Numbered from the stretch's first letter, positions 25,801 to 36,228 are shown. The stretch: DNA of 64,000 bases from an uncultured Clostridia bacterium (GCA_934663595.1 CAKUKM010000002.1:62001-126000), one strand, 5' to 3'. Numbers and translations are program-made. Notes: generated by a model from the sequence alone, not told the origin.

Positions 25801-28177
25801 GGCGCTGGCCAATGCGGACGGCGAAGCGCTCGAAGCGGACGCGGACGGCGTTTATACCGTTCAGGACAATCAGGAATACCTGTTCGGCGCGGCGTTTGAT
25901 TGCCCCGAAGGCTTTGCGCCCGGCGCGTACGTCTATGCGCTGCCGGCGGGCGTGAACGCCGTTTCGGCCGAGGGCGCGCTGCAGTCCGGCGAGGAAACCA
26001 TCGGCCGGTGGACCGCAGAGGGCGGCAGCGTTCGCATCGCGCTCGAGCAGCGGGCGGATTCGTTCGTATGGATCGGCAAGGTGCAGTTCATCGCGTCGTC
26101 GGAGCTGATGCGGCTGAATGATTCGCTGGTGCTGCGCGTCGTGTCCGTGCCGGACGGCCCCGTGGCCGAGCTCTGCGAGGGCGACAACTGGCGCGCGCTG
26201 CGCGACAGCGGCTATTTCGAATACTGGAGCAACAAGATTCGCGAAAGCGAACAGCAGGCGGCGCGCGCGCAGAGCGTGAGCGTGCAGGCGGATGGCGATG
26301 CGCCGACCAATTCGCCGTCGAGCCAGCAGATTGTGAGTCCGGGCGGCTCGAATGAAAACAAGAACGACGGCGTAAAGGTCAGCAAGACCATCGCCGGAAC
26401 GGATCTGGAGAACGTATTTGATATCACCCTCACGGTAGAAACGCCCCAAAAGGTCGAAGAGTTCTACCAGGAACCCGATATGGCCGTCGTGATCGTGATG
26501 GATATTTCGAATACGATGAATTCGGCGTTTGGCGATTACACGCGCTATACGGCGGCAATGGAGGCTGCGGAGAGTTTTCTCGACAAGTTCGCAGGGGCCA
26601 GCAACGGCGTAAGCAAAATCGGCTACGTCGCATTCAATACCGACGCGCATGAGATTTTCGGTTTGCAGGCGTGCTCGAATACAAGTCAGGCGAATGCGCT
26701 GAAGAATCTAATGCGCACGGAAACGGGAAAGATCATCAATGCGGCGGGCTATGGGGATTCGAAGAAACGTTTTACCAATGTTGAAGCAGGCCTGAAGATG
26801 GGCTGGGATATGGTGAAGAATGCACCGAATCCCAATAAGTACATCATCTTCCTAAGCGACGGTTTCCCGACTACGTATATCAGCAACGGCTATACGGGCT
26901 ATGATACATACGATACGGCAGGAAGCATTTTTAAGGATCGCGTGCTGAATAAGCCGTGTTCTTATGGCACCAGCTACTCTGATGAAGCAGCCATCCGCGC
27001 GCGGAAAATGGCTGTCAGCATCAAAAATTCCGGGGTGCAGATTTTCTCGATCGGCGTTGATGTGGGCGGGCAGACGATCCAGCAGTACATTACGCAGAGC
27101 GAGAATGCAAACGGCTTCTCCGTGGTGGATCGCACCAGCACTAGCTATGAGATCGGCGACGCCAGCAGCACGGAAGCCTACAAGAACTGGCTGCGCAACA
27201 GCATCGGCTCGGGAATCTATTACGACAGCACGAATCTGAGCGGTTTGCAGGCTGCGTATGACGATATCTTCGCCAAAATCAAGCAAACCCACGAAGAAAG
27301 CGCTCGTGCGATGTGGGTGACCAACGACCCGATTCCGGTCGACGGCACGGGCAATGTGGAGTTCATCGGCCTGTATGACAAGGACGGCGTGCTTGGGGAT
27401 AACGTGATCGGCGCTTCCGGTCTGGACGCGGAGAATACCGCGAGCTTTGAGACCGAGAGAAAAGCAATCTCGTGGGATTTGAAGAAGTCCGGATACACGG
27501 AGACGACCTCCGGCAACACGACCACCTACCGCTTCACCCTCAAATACCGCGTGCGCCTGATGAACGAGGCGAGCGGCTTTAAGGAAGGAACGACCTACCC
27601 GACCAACGACAAAACCACCCTCACCTACAAGGTGATCGAGAGTAACAACGGGGTCAAAAAGGTTTCCGAGGCAAGAACCATCGAATACCCCATTCCGTCG
27701 GTCAAGGGCTATCTGGCGGAGCTGGGCTTCTCGAAGACGGACGACGGCGGTTTGCCCGTTCCCGGCGCGGAATTTACGCTTGCGCACAATACCGAAGTCT
27801 GCCGCATTTGCCGCGGCGACGGGGAAAAGCCGGTAGCCATTTCGAATTTCACGGCGACCTCCGATTCAAACGGCGAGGTATCGTTTGCGGGCATTCCGTC
27901 CGGACATACCTACACGCTGGAGGAAACCAAGGTTCCGGCCGGCTATCTGCCGAGCGGGATCAAGTATTCGGTGATCGTCGCTTACGACAAAATCACCGTA
28001 ACGCCCTCGGCGGGCGAATGGCACGACACGGTCGTGAATCGCAGGCAGCCGGTGCTGCCCGCCACCGGCGGAGCCGGAACCACCCTTTATGCAATCGGCG
28101 GAATCGCCCTGATGGCGATCAGCCTTTTGTGCGAATGCAAGCTGAAACGCAGGCGCGGGAAGGGGGCGAACGGCTGA
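22850..28177 (+). CDS. Large LPXTG adhesin with CHAP amidase-like and VWA domains, 1775 aa
   Basis: Starts at GTG 22850, 8 bp after GGAGGG. Order: basic N-terminus and membrane helix (about 24-45); a Cys/His module with three HxH...CY units (55-107); a Glu/Pro repeat (115-205); beta domains (210-400); a CHAP or NlpC-type cysteine hydrolase (about 425-570) with DWCAMYVSF, DHVGVVE and IEGNSG; a second Glu/Pro/Thr repeat (580-690); helical and beta regions; a VWA domain (about 1205-1480) with MIDAS DISNT; a stalk domain; a SpaA-like domain (about 1625-1725) with YTLEETKVPAGY; and VLPATGG, helix and basic tail. It is probably the pilus tip adhesin. The first two thirds use GC-rich codons, while the part from about 26,300 is more AT-rich. 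Confidence 0.9.
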   Translation: MKRTNRFRQYIEECMHNRARRRGLYALLCVLSVLVAGGVTYELVRPAITITIPPECGIEAHVHSDSCYESHLACGLEEGEQHAHGPECYATVLVCDRAQHTHEESCYPREIIEPTLPPAPEIAEEPEITAEPETTEQPAVSEEQPSPAPEITEEPEITEEPVIAEEPAITEETAITEEPEMTEQPAITEEPAITEEPAITEEPAITEAPTAAPVALSELAGTGRMLVGEEGVWSFTARNADEARYAIIAADGSVVAQGEVSLEEPGIRYRAGESGVYTIRVEALNAFGSASAERRLAVGMGELSVNAIANARSCFGGEEIAFSTSVAGGVAPVQVRATVRQGDIVLFESENYAQEELRATALELDGVTEIALTLTATDALGETATAEASLPCAVRATETRSSWERSVSNAILTGNWPEDLLSIARTQLDYEESRVNFIIDQDGLRKGYTRYGHWYGANYRDWCAMYVSFCLNYANIPESGFPREAKSERWIGMLSDRGLYAPANQADPQPGDLVFFDWENDGRADHVGVVESANDRAIATIEGNSGNRVRRNEYRRDDAVILGYGSLNAAYERWQQSHATPEPTVEVTVEPTVEPTIEPSIQPTVEATIEPTVEVTAESSIEPTVEVTVEPIAEVTAEPSIEPTIEATVEPTAEVTVEPTAEMTIEPSIEPSIEPSVEPSVEPSVAPADEAIDEPDEARRIEAWVLSLAKPADDADEETALAYDAQLDEIVDAAIAARDSGSIDETEAMRLLIMVVERQRNGASACYSAQYPVIFALRQPAEGADVDAVIEYDHLAAALREQLANAYGAGELTRAEYVILQSMLDRVPAQPIACVYAALDGAVRVTHEESGNFNQETLNAEIYAEDSEAYAQYFGELALQLALEGRDIESALVLNVEFSASPAEVAVRLPDSLAACANLRAAHRGADGWEWLDVERITSESGEVFALFRADSFSPFALLAVSETGETGVNLAEYVGARGGNIALALANADGEALEADADGVYTVQDNQEYLFGAAFDCPEGFAPGAYVYALPAGVNAVSAEGALQSGEETIGRWTAEGGSVRIALEQRADSFVWIGKVQFIASSELMRLNDSLVLRVVSVPDGPVAELCEGDNWRALRDSGYFEYWSNKIRESEQQAARAQSVSVQADGDAPTNSPSSQQIVSPGGSNENKNDGVKVSKTIAGTDLENVFDITLTVETPQKVEEFYQEPDMAVVIVMDISNTMNSAFGDYTRYTAAMEAAESFLDKFAGASNGVSKIGYVAFNTDAHEIFGLQACSNTSQANALKNLMRTETGKIINAAGYGDSKKRFTNVEAGLKMGWDMVKNAPNPNKYIIFLSDGFPTTYISNGYTGYDTYDTAGSIFKDRVLNKPCSYGTSYSDEAAIRARKMAVSIKNSGVQIFSIGVDVGGQTIQQYITQSENANGFSVVDRTSTSYEIGDASSTEAYKNWLRNSIGSGIYYDSTNLSGLQAAYDDIFAKIKQTHEESARAMWVTNDPIPVDGTGNVEFIGLYDKDGVLGDNVIGASGLDAENTASFETERKAISWDLKKSGYTETTSGNTTTYRFTLKYRVRLMNEASGFKEGTTYPTNDKTTLTYKVIESNNGVKKVSEARTIEYPIPSVKGYLAELGFSKTDDGGLPVPGAEFTLAHNTEVCRICRGDGEKPVAISNFTATSDSNGEVSFAGIPSGHTYTLEETKVPAGYLPSGIKYSVIVAYDKITVTPSAGEWHDTVVNRRQPVLPATGGAGTTLYAIGGIALMAISLLCECKLKRRRGKGANG
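23196..23480 (+). repeat. Glu/Pro-rich tandem repeat inside the adhesin
   Basis: Repeats of 12-24 bp coding for EEPAITEEPEIT-type units, each with GAAATCACGG or GCAATTACGG. They form an extended linker near the wall-distal end and are likely to vary in copy number. Confidence 0.8.
24590..24915 (+). repeat. Second Glu/Pro/Thr/Val tandem repeat of the adhesin
   Basis: Repeats coding for EPTVEVTVEPTIEPSI-like units, with GAACCGACGGTCGAAG recurring. They follow the CHAP domain directly and separate it from the helical region. Confidence 0.8.
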
Positions 28178-28237
28178 ACGGCCCCGTTGCGCGCGCATCC
28201 GAAATAAAAGAGTTAAGGAAATTGGGAGGAATTGACG

Positions 28238-29680
28238 ATGAAAAAGACAATGTCCGTTCTGATCGCTCTGCTGTTGTCCCTGGTTATGGCGTTTGCAATG
28301 AACGCCACCGCATTTGCTGTGCAGGAAGGAACGCTTACCGGCGGCTCCATCACCATCGATAACGCTGTCAGCGGCCAGAAGTATAGCGCCTATCAGATCC
28401 TGTATATCGAGAGCTACAATGCGACCACGAACGCTTATGCTTACAAGGCGAACTCTGCGTGGAAGAGCTTTGTTGAGAGCGATGGGATCAAGGATGTCTA
28501 TTTGAAGACTGATGCTCAGGGCTATGTGACGTGGGTTGGAGGAACGGATGATGCCAGAGTTGCCGCTTTTGCGAAACTGGCACAGGCGGCTATTGGCGAA
28601 AAGACTGCAGATGCTACCACTACCGCAGATTCTACGACCGTCAAATTCGAGAATCTGAAGCTGGGCTATTACCTGGTCGATACCACGCTGGGTACGCTGT
28701 GCTCGCTGAATACCACGAATCCCGACGCCCGGATCGAGGAAAAGAACGCAGTGCCCACCATTGACAAGCAGGTGCAGGAGGACGCTGACGGCTCCTGGGG
28801 CAAGACCAACGACGCTGACATTGGTCAGGTTGTCAACTACAAGGCCGCCATTAAGCTGTATCCCGGCTCCGAGAACGTCGTGATGACCGATACCATGACC
28901 GCCGGCCTGACCTATCAGAAGGATGCGGTTATTTCCGGCCTGACCAAGGGCACGGATTACACTGTCACCGAGGAAACGGAGCATGGCTTCAAGCTGAGCT
29001 TTACCAAGTCTTATCTGGATAGCATTACGGACAAGGAAGGCGTGGAGCTGGTAGTTACCTATTCCGCCAAGGTCAATGAGAATGCCGTCGTCGGTCTGGA
29101 CGGCAACACCAACACCACAAATCTCCAGTACGGCGACAGCACCAATCTGAAGGCCACCCCCGATTCCACGACCACGACCTATACGTGGGATATGGAGGTT
29201 CTCAAGTACGCCAATGGCGATAAGGCGAAGACCCTTGAGGGCGCACAGTTCGTTCTGCTGAATGAGAAGAAGGACAAGGTTGCAACTGTTGTTAATGGTA
29301 AGCTCACCGGTTGGACGAATCTGCCCGGCGAGGGCGAGGAATGGCCGGCGAATACGGTTCTGACCACGGATGCAGCGGGTAAGATTTCCGTTGCGGGTCT
29401 GGACTCGGATACCTATTACCTGCGCGAGGTCAAGGCGCCCGACGGCTACAACAAGCTGGCGGATGATGTGAAGGTTGAGATTACTGCTGCGAAGTCTGAG
29501 AATGGCGAGACGATGACCTATACGAAGCCCACCGCGAAGGTCAACAACCAGTCCGGCGCGGAGCTGCCTTCTACCGGCGGCATCGGCACTACGGTGTTCT
29601 ATGTTGTGGGCGGCGCGCTGGTGCTGATTGCGGTTGTGCTGCTGGTGACCCGCAAGAAGATGAACGCGACGAAGGACTGA
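28238..29680 (+). CDS. Major pilin with LPSTG sorting signal, SpaD/FimA type
   Basis: 480 residues from ATG 28238, with GGGAGGA 7 bp upstream. A signal peptide (MKKTMSVLIALLLSLVMAFA, cleaved near AFA-VQ) is followed by an N-domain (YSAYQILYIES), a middle fimbrial D2-type isopeptide domain (IDKQVQ...VVMTDTM), and a Cna-B-like domain with the E-box YYLREVKAPDGYNKL. ELPSTGG, a membrane helix and RKKMNATKD complete the sorting signal. Sortase C would polymerise it through a lysine. Codon use is more AT-rich and more balanced than in neighbouring genes, which fits high expression or transfer. A terminator-like hairpin follows. Confidence 0.92.
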   Translation: MKKTMSVLIALLLSLVMAFAMNATAFAVQEGTLTGGSITIDNAVSGQKYSAYQILYIESYNATTNAYAYKANSAWKSFVESDGIKDVYLKTDAQGYVTWVGGTDDARVAAFAKLAQAAIGEKTADATTTADSTTVKFENLKLGYYLVDTTLGTLCSLNTTNPDARIEEKNAVPTIDKQVQEDADGSWGKTNDADIGQVVNYKAAIKLYPGSENVVMTDTMTAGLTYQKDAVISGLTKGTDYTVTEETEHGFKLSFTKSYLDSITDKEGVELVVTYSAKVNENAVVGLDGNTNTTNLQYGDSTNLKATPDSTTTTYTWDMEVLKYANGDKAKTLEGAQFVLLNEKKDKVATVVNGKLTGWTNLPGEGEEWPANTVLTTDAAGKISVAGLDSDTYYLREVKAPDGYNKLADDVKVEITAAKSENGETMTYTKPTAKVNNQSGAELPSTGGIGTTVFYVVGGALVLIAVVLLVTRKKMNATKD

Positions 29681-29754
29681 TTGAACAGATTTTAAGACAT
29701 ACGGCGTGCCGGCGGGCGGAATGACCGCCCCCGGCGGCGGTATGCCGCCTTGAG

Positions 29755-29773
29755 AAAGGCGACGCGCCTTTTT
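29755..29773 (+). terminator. Partial terminator between major pilin and sortase
   Basis: AAAGGCG (29755-29761), loop ACG and CGCCTTT (29765-29771) plus TT form a short intrinsic terminator that ends just before the sortase gene. A larger GC-rich hairpin around GGGCGG/CCGCCC (29713-29730) stands upstream. Together they would lower sortase relative to pilin output. Confidence 0.6.
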
Positions 29774-29809
29774 CAGGAGGGCATATCGAGCGGCGAAACG
29801 GAGCGGAGA

Positions 29810-30643
29810 ATGAAGAGGCATTTGGCGACGATCCTGCTAGTGGCGGTGTTTCTGCTGGGCGTTTGCCTGCTGCTGTATCCCACGGTGAGCGATTATTGGA
29901 ATTCGCTGCACCAGACGCGCGCGATCGGCGCGTATGAGGATACGCTGGCGGCGATGACGCAGGAGGATTACAGCGGTCTGTTTGCGCAGGCCGACGATTA
30001 CAACGCCGCGCTGCGGACGCTGGGCTATCCGCTTACGGAATACAAAACGCTGGCCGAGCGCCCGGAGCTGACGGAGTACAGCCGCCTGCTCGACGTAAAC
30101 GGCACGGGCATCATGGGGTATATCGATATTCCCAAAATCGGCGTGGAGCTGCCGATTTACCATGGCGTCGATGCGAGCGTGCTGAATATCGCGGCGGGCC
30201 ATCTGGAGGGCACGAGCCTTCCGGTGGGCGGCGAGGGCACGCATTGCGTGCTTTCCGCGCACCGCGGATTGCCCAGCGCGCGGCTGTTTACCGATCTGGA
30301 TCGGCTGGCGGTGGGCGATACGTTTACGATCACGACGCTCAATCGCCTGCTGACCTACGAGGTGGATCGGGTGCTGATCGTGGAGCCGGAGCAGGTGGAC
30401 GCGCTGGCGATTGAGGACGGCGAGGATTATTGCACGCTGCTGACCTGCACGCCCTACGGAATCAATACGCAGCGGCTGCTGGTGCGCGGCCGGAGAATCG
30501 AAAACGCCGTGGAAAAGCCGGCGATTTACGTGCCGGCGGATATGGTGCAGATCGATCCGTTCGTGGTGACGCCGGCGGTGGCCGCGCCGATGCTGCTGAT
30601 TCTGCTGGTTGTGCTGATGATTCGATATCGGAAGAGGAGATAG
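29810..30643 (+). CDS. srtC: Class C sortase (pilus polymerase)
   Basis: 277 residues from ATG 29810, with GGAG just upstream; a longer frame from 29750 lacks support. An N-terminal membrane helix is followed by the sortase barrel with H151 in SAHRGLP, C213 in LLTCTPYG and R226 in LLVRGRR. A second C-terminal helix (PMLLILLVVLMI) and RYRKRR tail are typical of class C enzymes, which join pilin subunits. I do not see the usual DPW/DPF lid before the barrel; an IDPF near the C-terminus is not the lid. It sits between its two probable substrates. Confidence 0.92.
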   Translation: MKRHLATILLVAVFLLGVCLLLYPTVSDYWNSLHQTRAIGAYEDTLAAMTQEDYSGLFAQADDYNAALRTLGYPLTEYKTLAERPELTEYSRLLDVNGTGIMGYIDIPKIGVELPIYHGVDASVLNIAAGHLEGTSLPVGGEGTHCVLSAHRGLPSARLFTDLDRLAVGDTFTITTLNRLLTYEVDRVLIVEPEQVDALAIEDGEDYCTLLTCTPYGINTQRLLVRGRRIENAVEKPAIYVPADMVQIDPFVVTPAVAAPMLLILLVVLMIRYRKRR

Positions 30644-30649
30644 GAGCCG

Positions 30650-31309
30650 ATGAAAAAGTTGCTGCTGGCCGTCGCGCTGATTGCGATTGCGGCGGCGCTC
30701 GCGACGGTTGCCGTTGCGGACGTCGATTTGGGCCGCAAGGGCACGATCGCGCTGGAAATGAAGGACGAGGCCGGCCAGATCGTGCCGGGCGGCGCGTTTG
30801 CGCTGTATCGCGTGGGCGAGGCCGAAATTCGGGAGAACAATTTGTGCTTTGCGCTGGCGGAGCCGTTTCAGGATTGCGCCGTTTCGCTGGAAAATCCGGC
30901 GCTCAGCGCGGTGGCCGAATCGCTCGCGGCCTATGCCGCGCAGCATCCGGAGATTGAAAGCCGCGTGCAGACGGCCGACGCAAAGGGCCGCACGGCGTTT
31001 GAAAATGTGGAATGCGGGCTGTATCTGATTGTTCAGACCACCGCGGCGGACGGCTATGAGGCGGTGAAGGCGTTCGTGGTTTCGATGCCGATGAGCGTCG
31101 AGGGCGAATGGACCTACAATGTAACGGCGAAGCCGAAGGCCGAGCGCACGCCCGAGCCGCAGCCCACGCCGGAGCCGACCACGCCGCCGGGCGATCGCCT
31201 GCCGCAGACGGGCATGCTGAAATGGCCGGTGCCGGTGCTGGCGGCCGCGGGCGTCGCGGTGTTTGCAATCGGCTGGGTGATGGCGTTCGGGAGAAAGAAG
31301 CATGAATAA
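30650..31309 (+). CDS. Minor or basal pilin with LPQTG signal
   Basis: 219 residues. A signal peptide (MKKLLLAVALIAIAAALATVAVA) leads to one SpaA/Cna-B-like domain (IALEMKDEAGQIVPGGAFAL, then TAFENVECGLYLIVQTT with the E-box-like region), a Pro/Thr/Glu stalk (TPEPQPTPEPTTPPGD), RLPQTG, a membrane helix and GRKKHE. Its small size and single domain suggest a basal anchor pilin. TAGGAG precedes the ATG. It overlaps the next sortase gene by 8 bp, so those two are tightly coupled, hinting that the second sortase handles this subunit. Confidence 0.88.
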   Translation: MKKLLLAVALIAIAAALATVAVADVDLGRKGTIALEMKDEAGQIVPGGAFALYRVGEAEIRENNLCFALAEPFQDCAVSLENPALSAVAESLAAYAAQHPEIESRVQTADAKGRTAFENVECGLYLIVQTTAADGYEAVKAFVVSMPMSVEGEWTYNVTAKPKAERTPEPQPTPEPTTPPGDRLPQTGMLKWPVPVLAAAGVAVFAIGWVMAFGRKKHE

Positions 31310-31928
31310 GCGCAGGTTCGGCGCGGGATTGATGGCGCTGGGCGCGATTCTGCTGGCTGCCGCCGCGCTGCTCGTGCGCGAAAACCACATGGAGGAAACG
31401 GAGGCCGGCAATCGCGCGCAGGCCGTGCTCGGCGAAATGCAGCGGCGGCTGAATTACGAAAACGGCCGCATCGTTAAAAAGACCGGCGGGCAGAGCAAAG
31501 AGGAAAGCGCGCCGCAGATCGCAGAGCTGCCGACGATGGAGATCGACGGCGACGAATACATCGGCATAATCGAGCTGCCCACGCTGGATCGGTCGCTGCC
31601 GGTGATGAAGGACTGGAGCTATCCGAAGCTGCGCCGCGCGCCATGCCGCTATTGGGGCAGCGCGGAGAAGGGCAATTTCGTGATCTTCGCGCACAACTAT
31701 TCGCGGCATTTCGGATCGATCAAGGATCTGGCGATCGGCGATCCGGTGCAGTTCGTGTCGGCGGACGGCCGCGTTTATCGCTACAGCGTGGAGAAAATCG
31801 AAACGCTGGAAAAGGGCGACGTGGACAAAATGCTGAACAGCGGCTATGATTTAACGCTCTTTACCTGCACCTACGGCGGAAGGCACCGCGTGACCGTGCG
31901 CCTCAGCCGCGTGTACAGCTATGAATGA
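31302..31928 (+). CDS. Second sortase, probably class B-like or housekeeping
   Basis: 208 residues with an N-terminal anchor helix and a sortase barrel: YIGIIELPTLDRSLPVM, His in FAHNYSRHFGS, Cys in LTLFTCTYGG and Arg in RHRVTVRLSRVY. There is no C-terminal helix, unlike the class C enzyme upstream. Overall length and the TLFTCTY motif fit class B or D types. I infer that it attaches the finished pilus, through the LPQTG basal pilin, to the cell wall. It ends the operon at a clear terminator. Confidence 0.88.
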   Translation: MNKRRFGAGLMALGAILLAAAALLVRENHMEETEAGNRAQAVLGEMQRRLNYENGRIVKKTGGQSKEESAPQIAELPTMEIDGDEYIGIIELPTLDRSLPVMKDWSYPKLRRAPCRYWGSAEKGNFVIFAHNYSRHFGSIKDLAIGDPVQFVSADGRVYRYSVEKIETLEKGDVDKMLNSGYDLTLFTCTYGGRHRVTVRLSRVYSYE

Positions 31929-31931
31929 AAA

Positions 31932-31960
31932 AGGGACAGCTGCGGCTGTCCTTGTGTTTT
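31932..31960 (+). terminator. Terminator of the pilus operon
   Basis: GGACAGC (31934-31940), loop TGCG and GCTGTCC (31945-31951) followed by TTGTGTTTT. Confidence 0.85.
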
Positions 31961-31993
31961 GGGAAATTCAATAGAATTGGAGGACGGGCGGAA

Positions 31994-32485
31994 ATGGCGA
32001 TCACGATTCTTGCGACGTTCATGATTATGGCGGCGTATTTTCTGGTTCTGTATGCGGGGGTCGGCTTTATTCAGGATAAGCGGTTCTTCTCCTCCGCGCC
32101 AAAGGAGAATCTGGCGGCGATTCCGGACAAAAAGGAGCGGTTTCGCGGCGCGCATGTCGTCGGCTGGCTCATTGCGGGCGCGGCGGTTCTGCTGTTCGCG
32201 GCGGCGGCGGTTCTCGCCATATGGGACGGCGTAAAGAATCATTTCGGCTTTTTCCGGTTTTTCGCGCGCTTTCTGGGCATGCTCTATTGCATGGAGATCT
32301 ATGATATCGTATTCTTTGATTGGGTGCTGCTCTGCCATTCGGGCTTCTTCCCGCATTTCTATCCGGAGCTCAAGGGCGTGGTCGGGCCGCACCAGTTCGG
32401 CTACAACAAAAAAGCGCATCTGATGCATTTCGCGATTTACATTCCCGTCTGCGCTGCGATCGCGGGACTGTGCACGCTCCTGTAA
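31994..32485 (+). CDS. Hypothetical four-helix membrane protein
   Basis: 163 residues from ATG 31994 with GGAGG upstream; the longer frame from 31925 would run through the pilus terminator. About four hydrophobic segments are visible (ILATFMIMAAYFLVLYAGVG; GWLIAGAAVLLFAAAAVLAI; a central segment with YCMEIYDIVFFDWVLL; and IYIPVCAAIAGLCTLL). The conserved-looking core GVVGPHQFGYNKK lies in a loop. I do not recognise the family. It is transcribed alone and ends at a convergent terminator. Confidence 0.7.
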   Translation: MAITILATFMIMAAYFLVLYAGVGFIQDKRFFSSAPKENLAAIPDKKERFRGAHVVGWLIAGAAVLLFAAAAVLAIWDGVKNHFGFFRFFARFLGMLYCMEIYDIVFFDWVLLCHSGFFPHFYPELKGVVGPHQFGYNKKAHLMHFAIYIPVCAAIAGLCTLL

Positions 32486-32501
32486 AGCGCAACAACAAAT
32501 T

Positions 32502-32530
32502 CAGCCACAGCATTGCTGCTGTGGCTGTTT
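32502..32530. terminator. Convergent terminator
   Basis: CAGCCACAGCA (32502-32512) pairs with TGCTGTGGCTG, followed by TTTG. It separates the membrane protein from the copper ATPase gene that stops at 32546. Confidence 0.75.
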
Positions 32531-32545
32531 GCATGCCGAACGGAA

Positions 32546-35068
<2,523 letters not shown>

Positions 35069-35083
35069 GGATGTATTCACTCC

Positions 35084-35392
35084 TTATTTCATCAGCTTCC
35101 GCATCGTCGCGACCAGCTCGTCGATCACCTCGTCGTGACCGGCGCGAATGTCGTCCGCCACGCAGGAGCGAATGTGGCTCGCCAGCAGCTCCTTGTTGAA
35201 CGCATTCACTGCCGCGTTTACCGCCGCCGACTGAATCAGTATGTCCGGGCAGTACGCGTCGTTTTCCAGCATGTTGCGGATGCCGCGAATCTGCCCCTCG
35301 ATCCTGTTCAACCGGTGAATCAGTTTTTTGTATTCCTCCGGCGATCGTTCCTTTTTCTTCTGCCCGCAGCGGCATTTTTTATTCCCGTCCAT
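35084..35392 (-). CDS. csoR: CsoR family copper-sensing repressor
   Basis: 102 residues with the CsoR copper triad C48 (AYCPD), H73 (ASHIRSC) and C77; the C-x24-H-x3-C spacing matches known CsoR proteins. The helix-1 signature LIHRLNRIEGQIRGIRNML is complete. An extra N-terminal CRCG adds two cysteines that may bind metal. In the apo form it blocks the promoter at 35433-35461; copper binding releases it. GGAGG precedes the ATG and copA follows on the same transcript. Confidence 0.95.
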   Translation of the reverse strand: MDGNKKCRCGQKKKERSPEEYKKLIHRLNRIEGQIRGIRNMLENDAYCPDILIQSAAVNAAVNAFNKELLASHIRSCVADDIRAGHDEVIDELVATMRKLMK

Positions 35393-35411
35393 GGCGCGCC
35401 TCCTGAATCAT

Positions 35412-35428
35412 ATACCCCCGGTGGGTAT
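35412..35428. promoter_or_regulatory. CsoR operator 1
   Basis: ATACCCCCGGTGGGTAT is a GC-rich pseudopalindrome of the type bound by CsoR. It lies just downstream of the csoR -10 box, covering the transcription start and early transcript. Confidence 0.85.
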
Positions 35429-35432
35429 TTAC

Positions 35433-35461
35433 ATTATATACCGGGCGGGGGTATCCGTCAA
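35433..35461 (-). promoter_or_regulatory. csoR-copA promoter
   Basis: On the minus strand TTGACG (35456-35461), 17 bp, TATAAT (35433-35438). Operator 2 fills the spacer exactly. Confidence 0.85.
35438..35454. promoter_or_regulatory. CsoR operator 2
   Basis: ATACCGGGCGGGGGTAT occupies the spacer between -35 and -10. Its centre is 26 bp from that of operator 1. Two sites suggest two CsoR tetramers and tight shutoff. Confidence 0.85.
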
Positions 35462-35553
35462 GGCAGGAAAACAAAAAATAACATAGAAAAGGCGTGCCAA
35501 AGCACGGGAAACGTGTTATGCTAGTCGTGTAAGAAGAAAAGGAGGAAGAAGAG

Positions 35554-36228
35554 ATGAAAATCCGTACGGACAGACAGCTCGCGCAGCTGAATCGCGAGCT
35601 TACGGAGATGGGCGCCCTGTGTGAAGATGCCATTGCAGCGGCAGGTAAAGCGCTCATGGAGGATGATCGGGAGCTGGCGAAGAAGGTTGCGCCGATCGAG
35701 CGGGACATCGACCGCAAGGAGCGCGCGATTGAAACGCTGTGTCTGAATCTGCTCTTGAAGCAGCAGCCGGAGGCCGAGGAGCTCAGGCAGATTTCGGCGG
35801 CGCTGAAGATGATTACGGATATGGAGCGCATCGGCGATCAGGCGCGCGATGTATCGGAGCTGGTGGACTATGTCGCCAGATGCAAGGAGGAATGCGCGAG
35901 CGTGCTCGGCCGCATGACGCAGGCGACGATTCAGATGGTGAACGACAGCGTCGAGGCGTTTGTCCGGCGCGACGTCGAGCTCGCGAAGAAGGTCATCGCC
36001 GCGGACGACGTGGTGGACGAATGCTTCAATTCCGTAAAGACCGGCCTGATCCGCGAAATTGCGAAGAACGCGAAGGACGGCGAATCGCTGCTGGACGTGA
36101 TGATGATCGCGAAATACTTCGAGCGCATCGGCGACCATGCGGTGAATATCGCGGAATGGGTGATCTTCTCGATCACCGGTCTGCACAAGGGAGAGACGAA
36201 GCCGGCGACGCTCGGTGCGGAGGAATAA
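35554..36228 (+). CDS. phoU: PhoU domain protein
   Basis: 224 residues, all helical, with two PhoU repeats. Each has the metal-cluster motif: KMITDMERIGDQARD in the first and AKYFERIGDHAVNIAEW in the second. PhoU proteins dampen phosphate uptake and PhoR signalling. No pst genes lie nearby, so this may be an orphan phosphate regulator. AAGGAGG lies 9 bp before the ATG. A weak promoter (GTGCCA, 17 bp, TATGCT at 35517-35522) lies upstream. The TAA abuts the ATG of the next gene. Confidence 0.9.
   Translation: MKIRTDRQLAQLNRELTEMGALCEDAIAAAGKALMEDDRELAKKVAPIERDIDRKERAIETLCLNLLLKQQPEAEELRQISAALKMITDMERIGDQARDVSELVDYVARCKEECASVLGRMTQATIQMVNDSVEAFVRRDVELAKKVIAADDVVDECFNSVKTGLIREIAKNAKDGESLLDVMMIAKYFERIGDHAVNIAEWVIFSITGLHKGETKPATLGAEE

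Noticed and set aside
30526..30540. IDPF near the C-terminus of the class C sortase as the lid motif
   Set aside because: The lid of class C sortases comes before the catalytic barrel; this motif is after the catalytic arginine.
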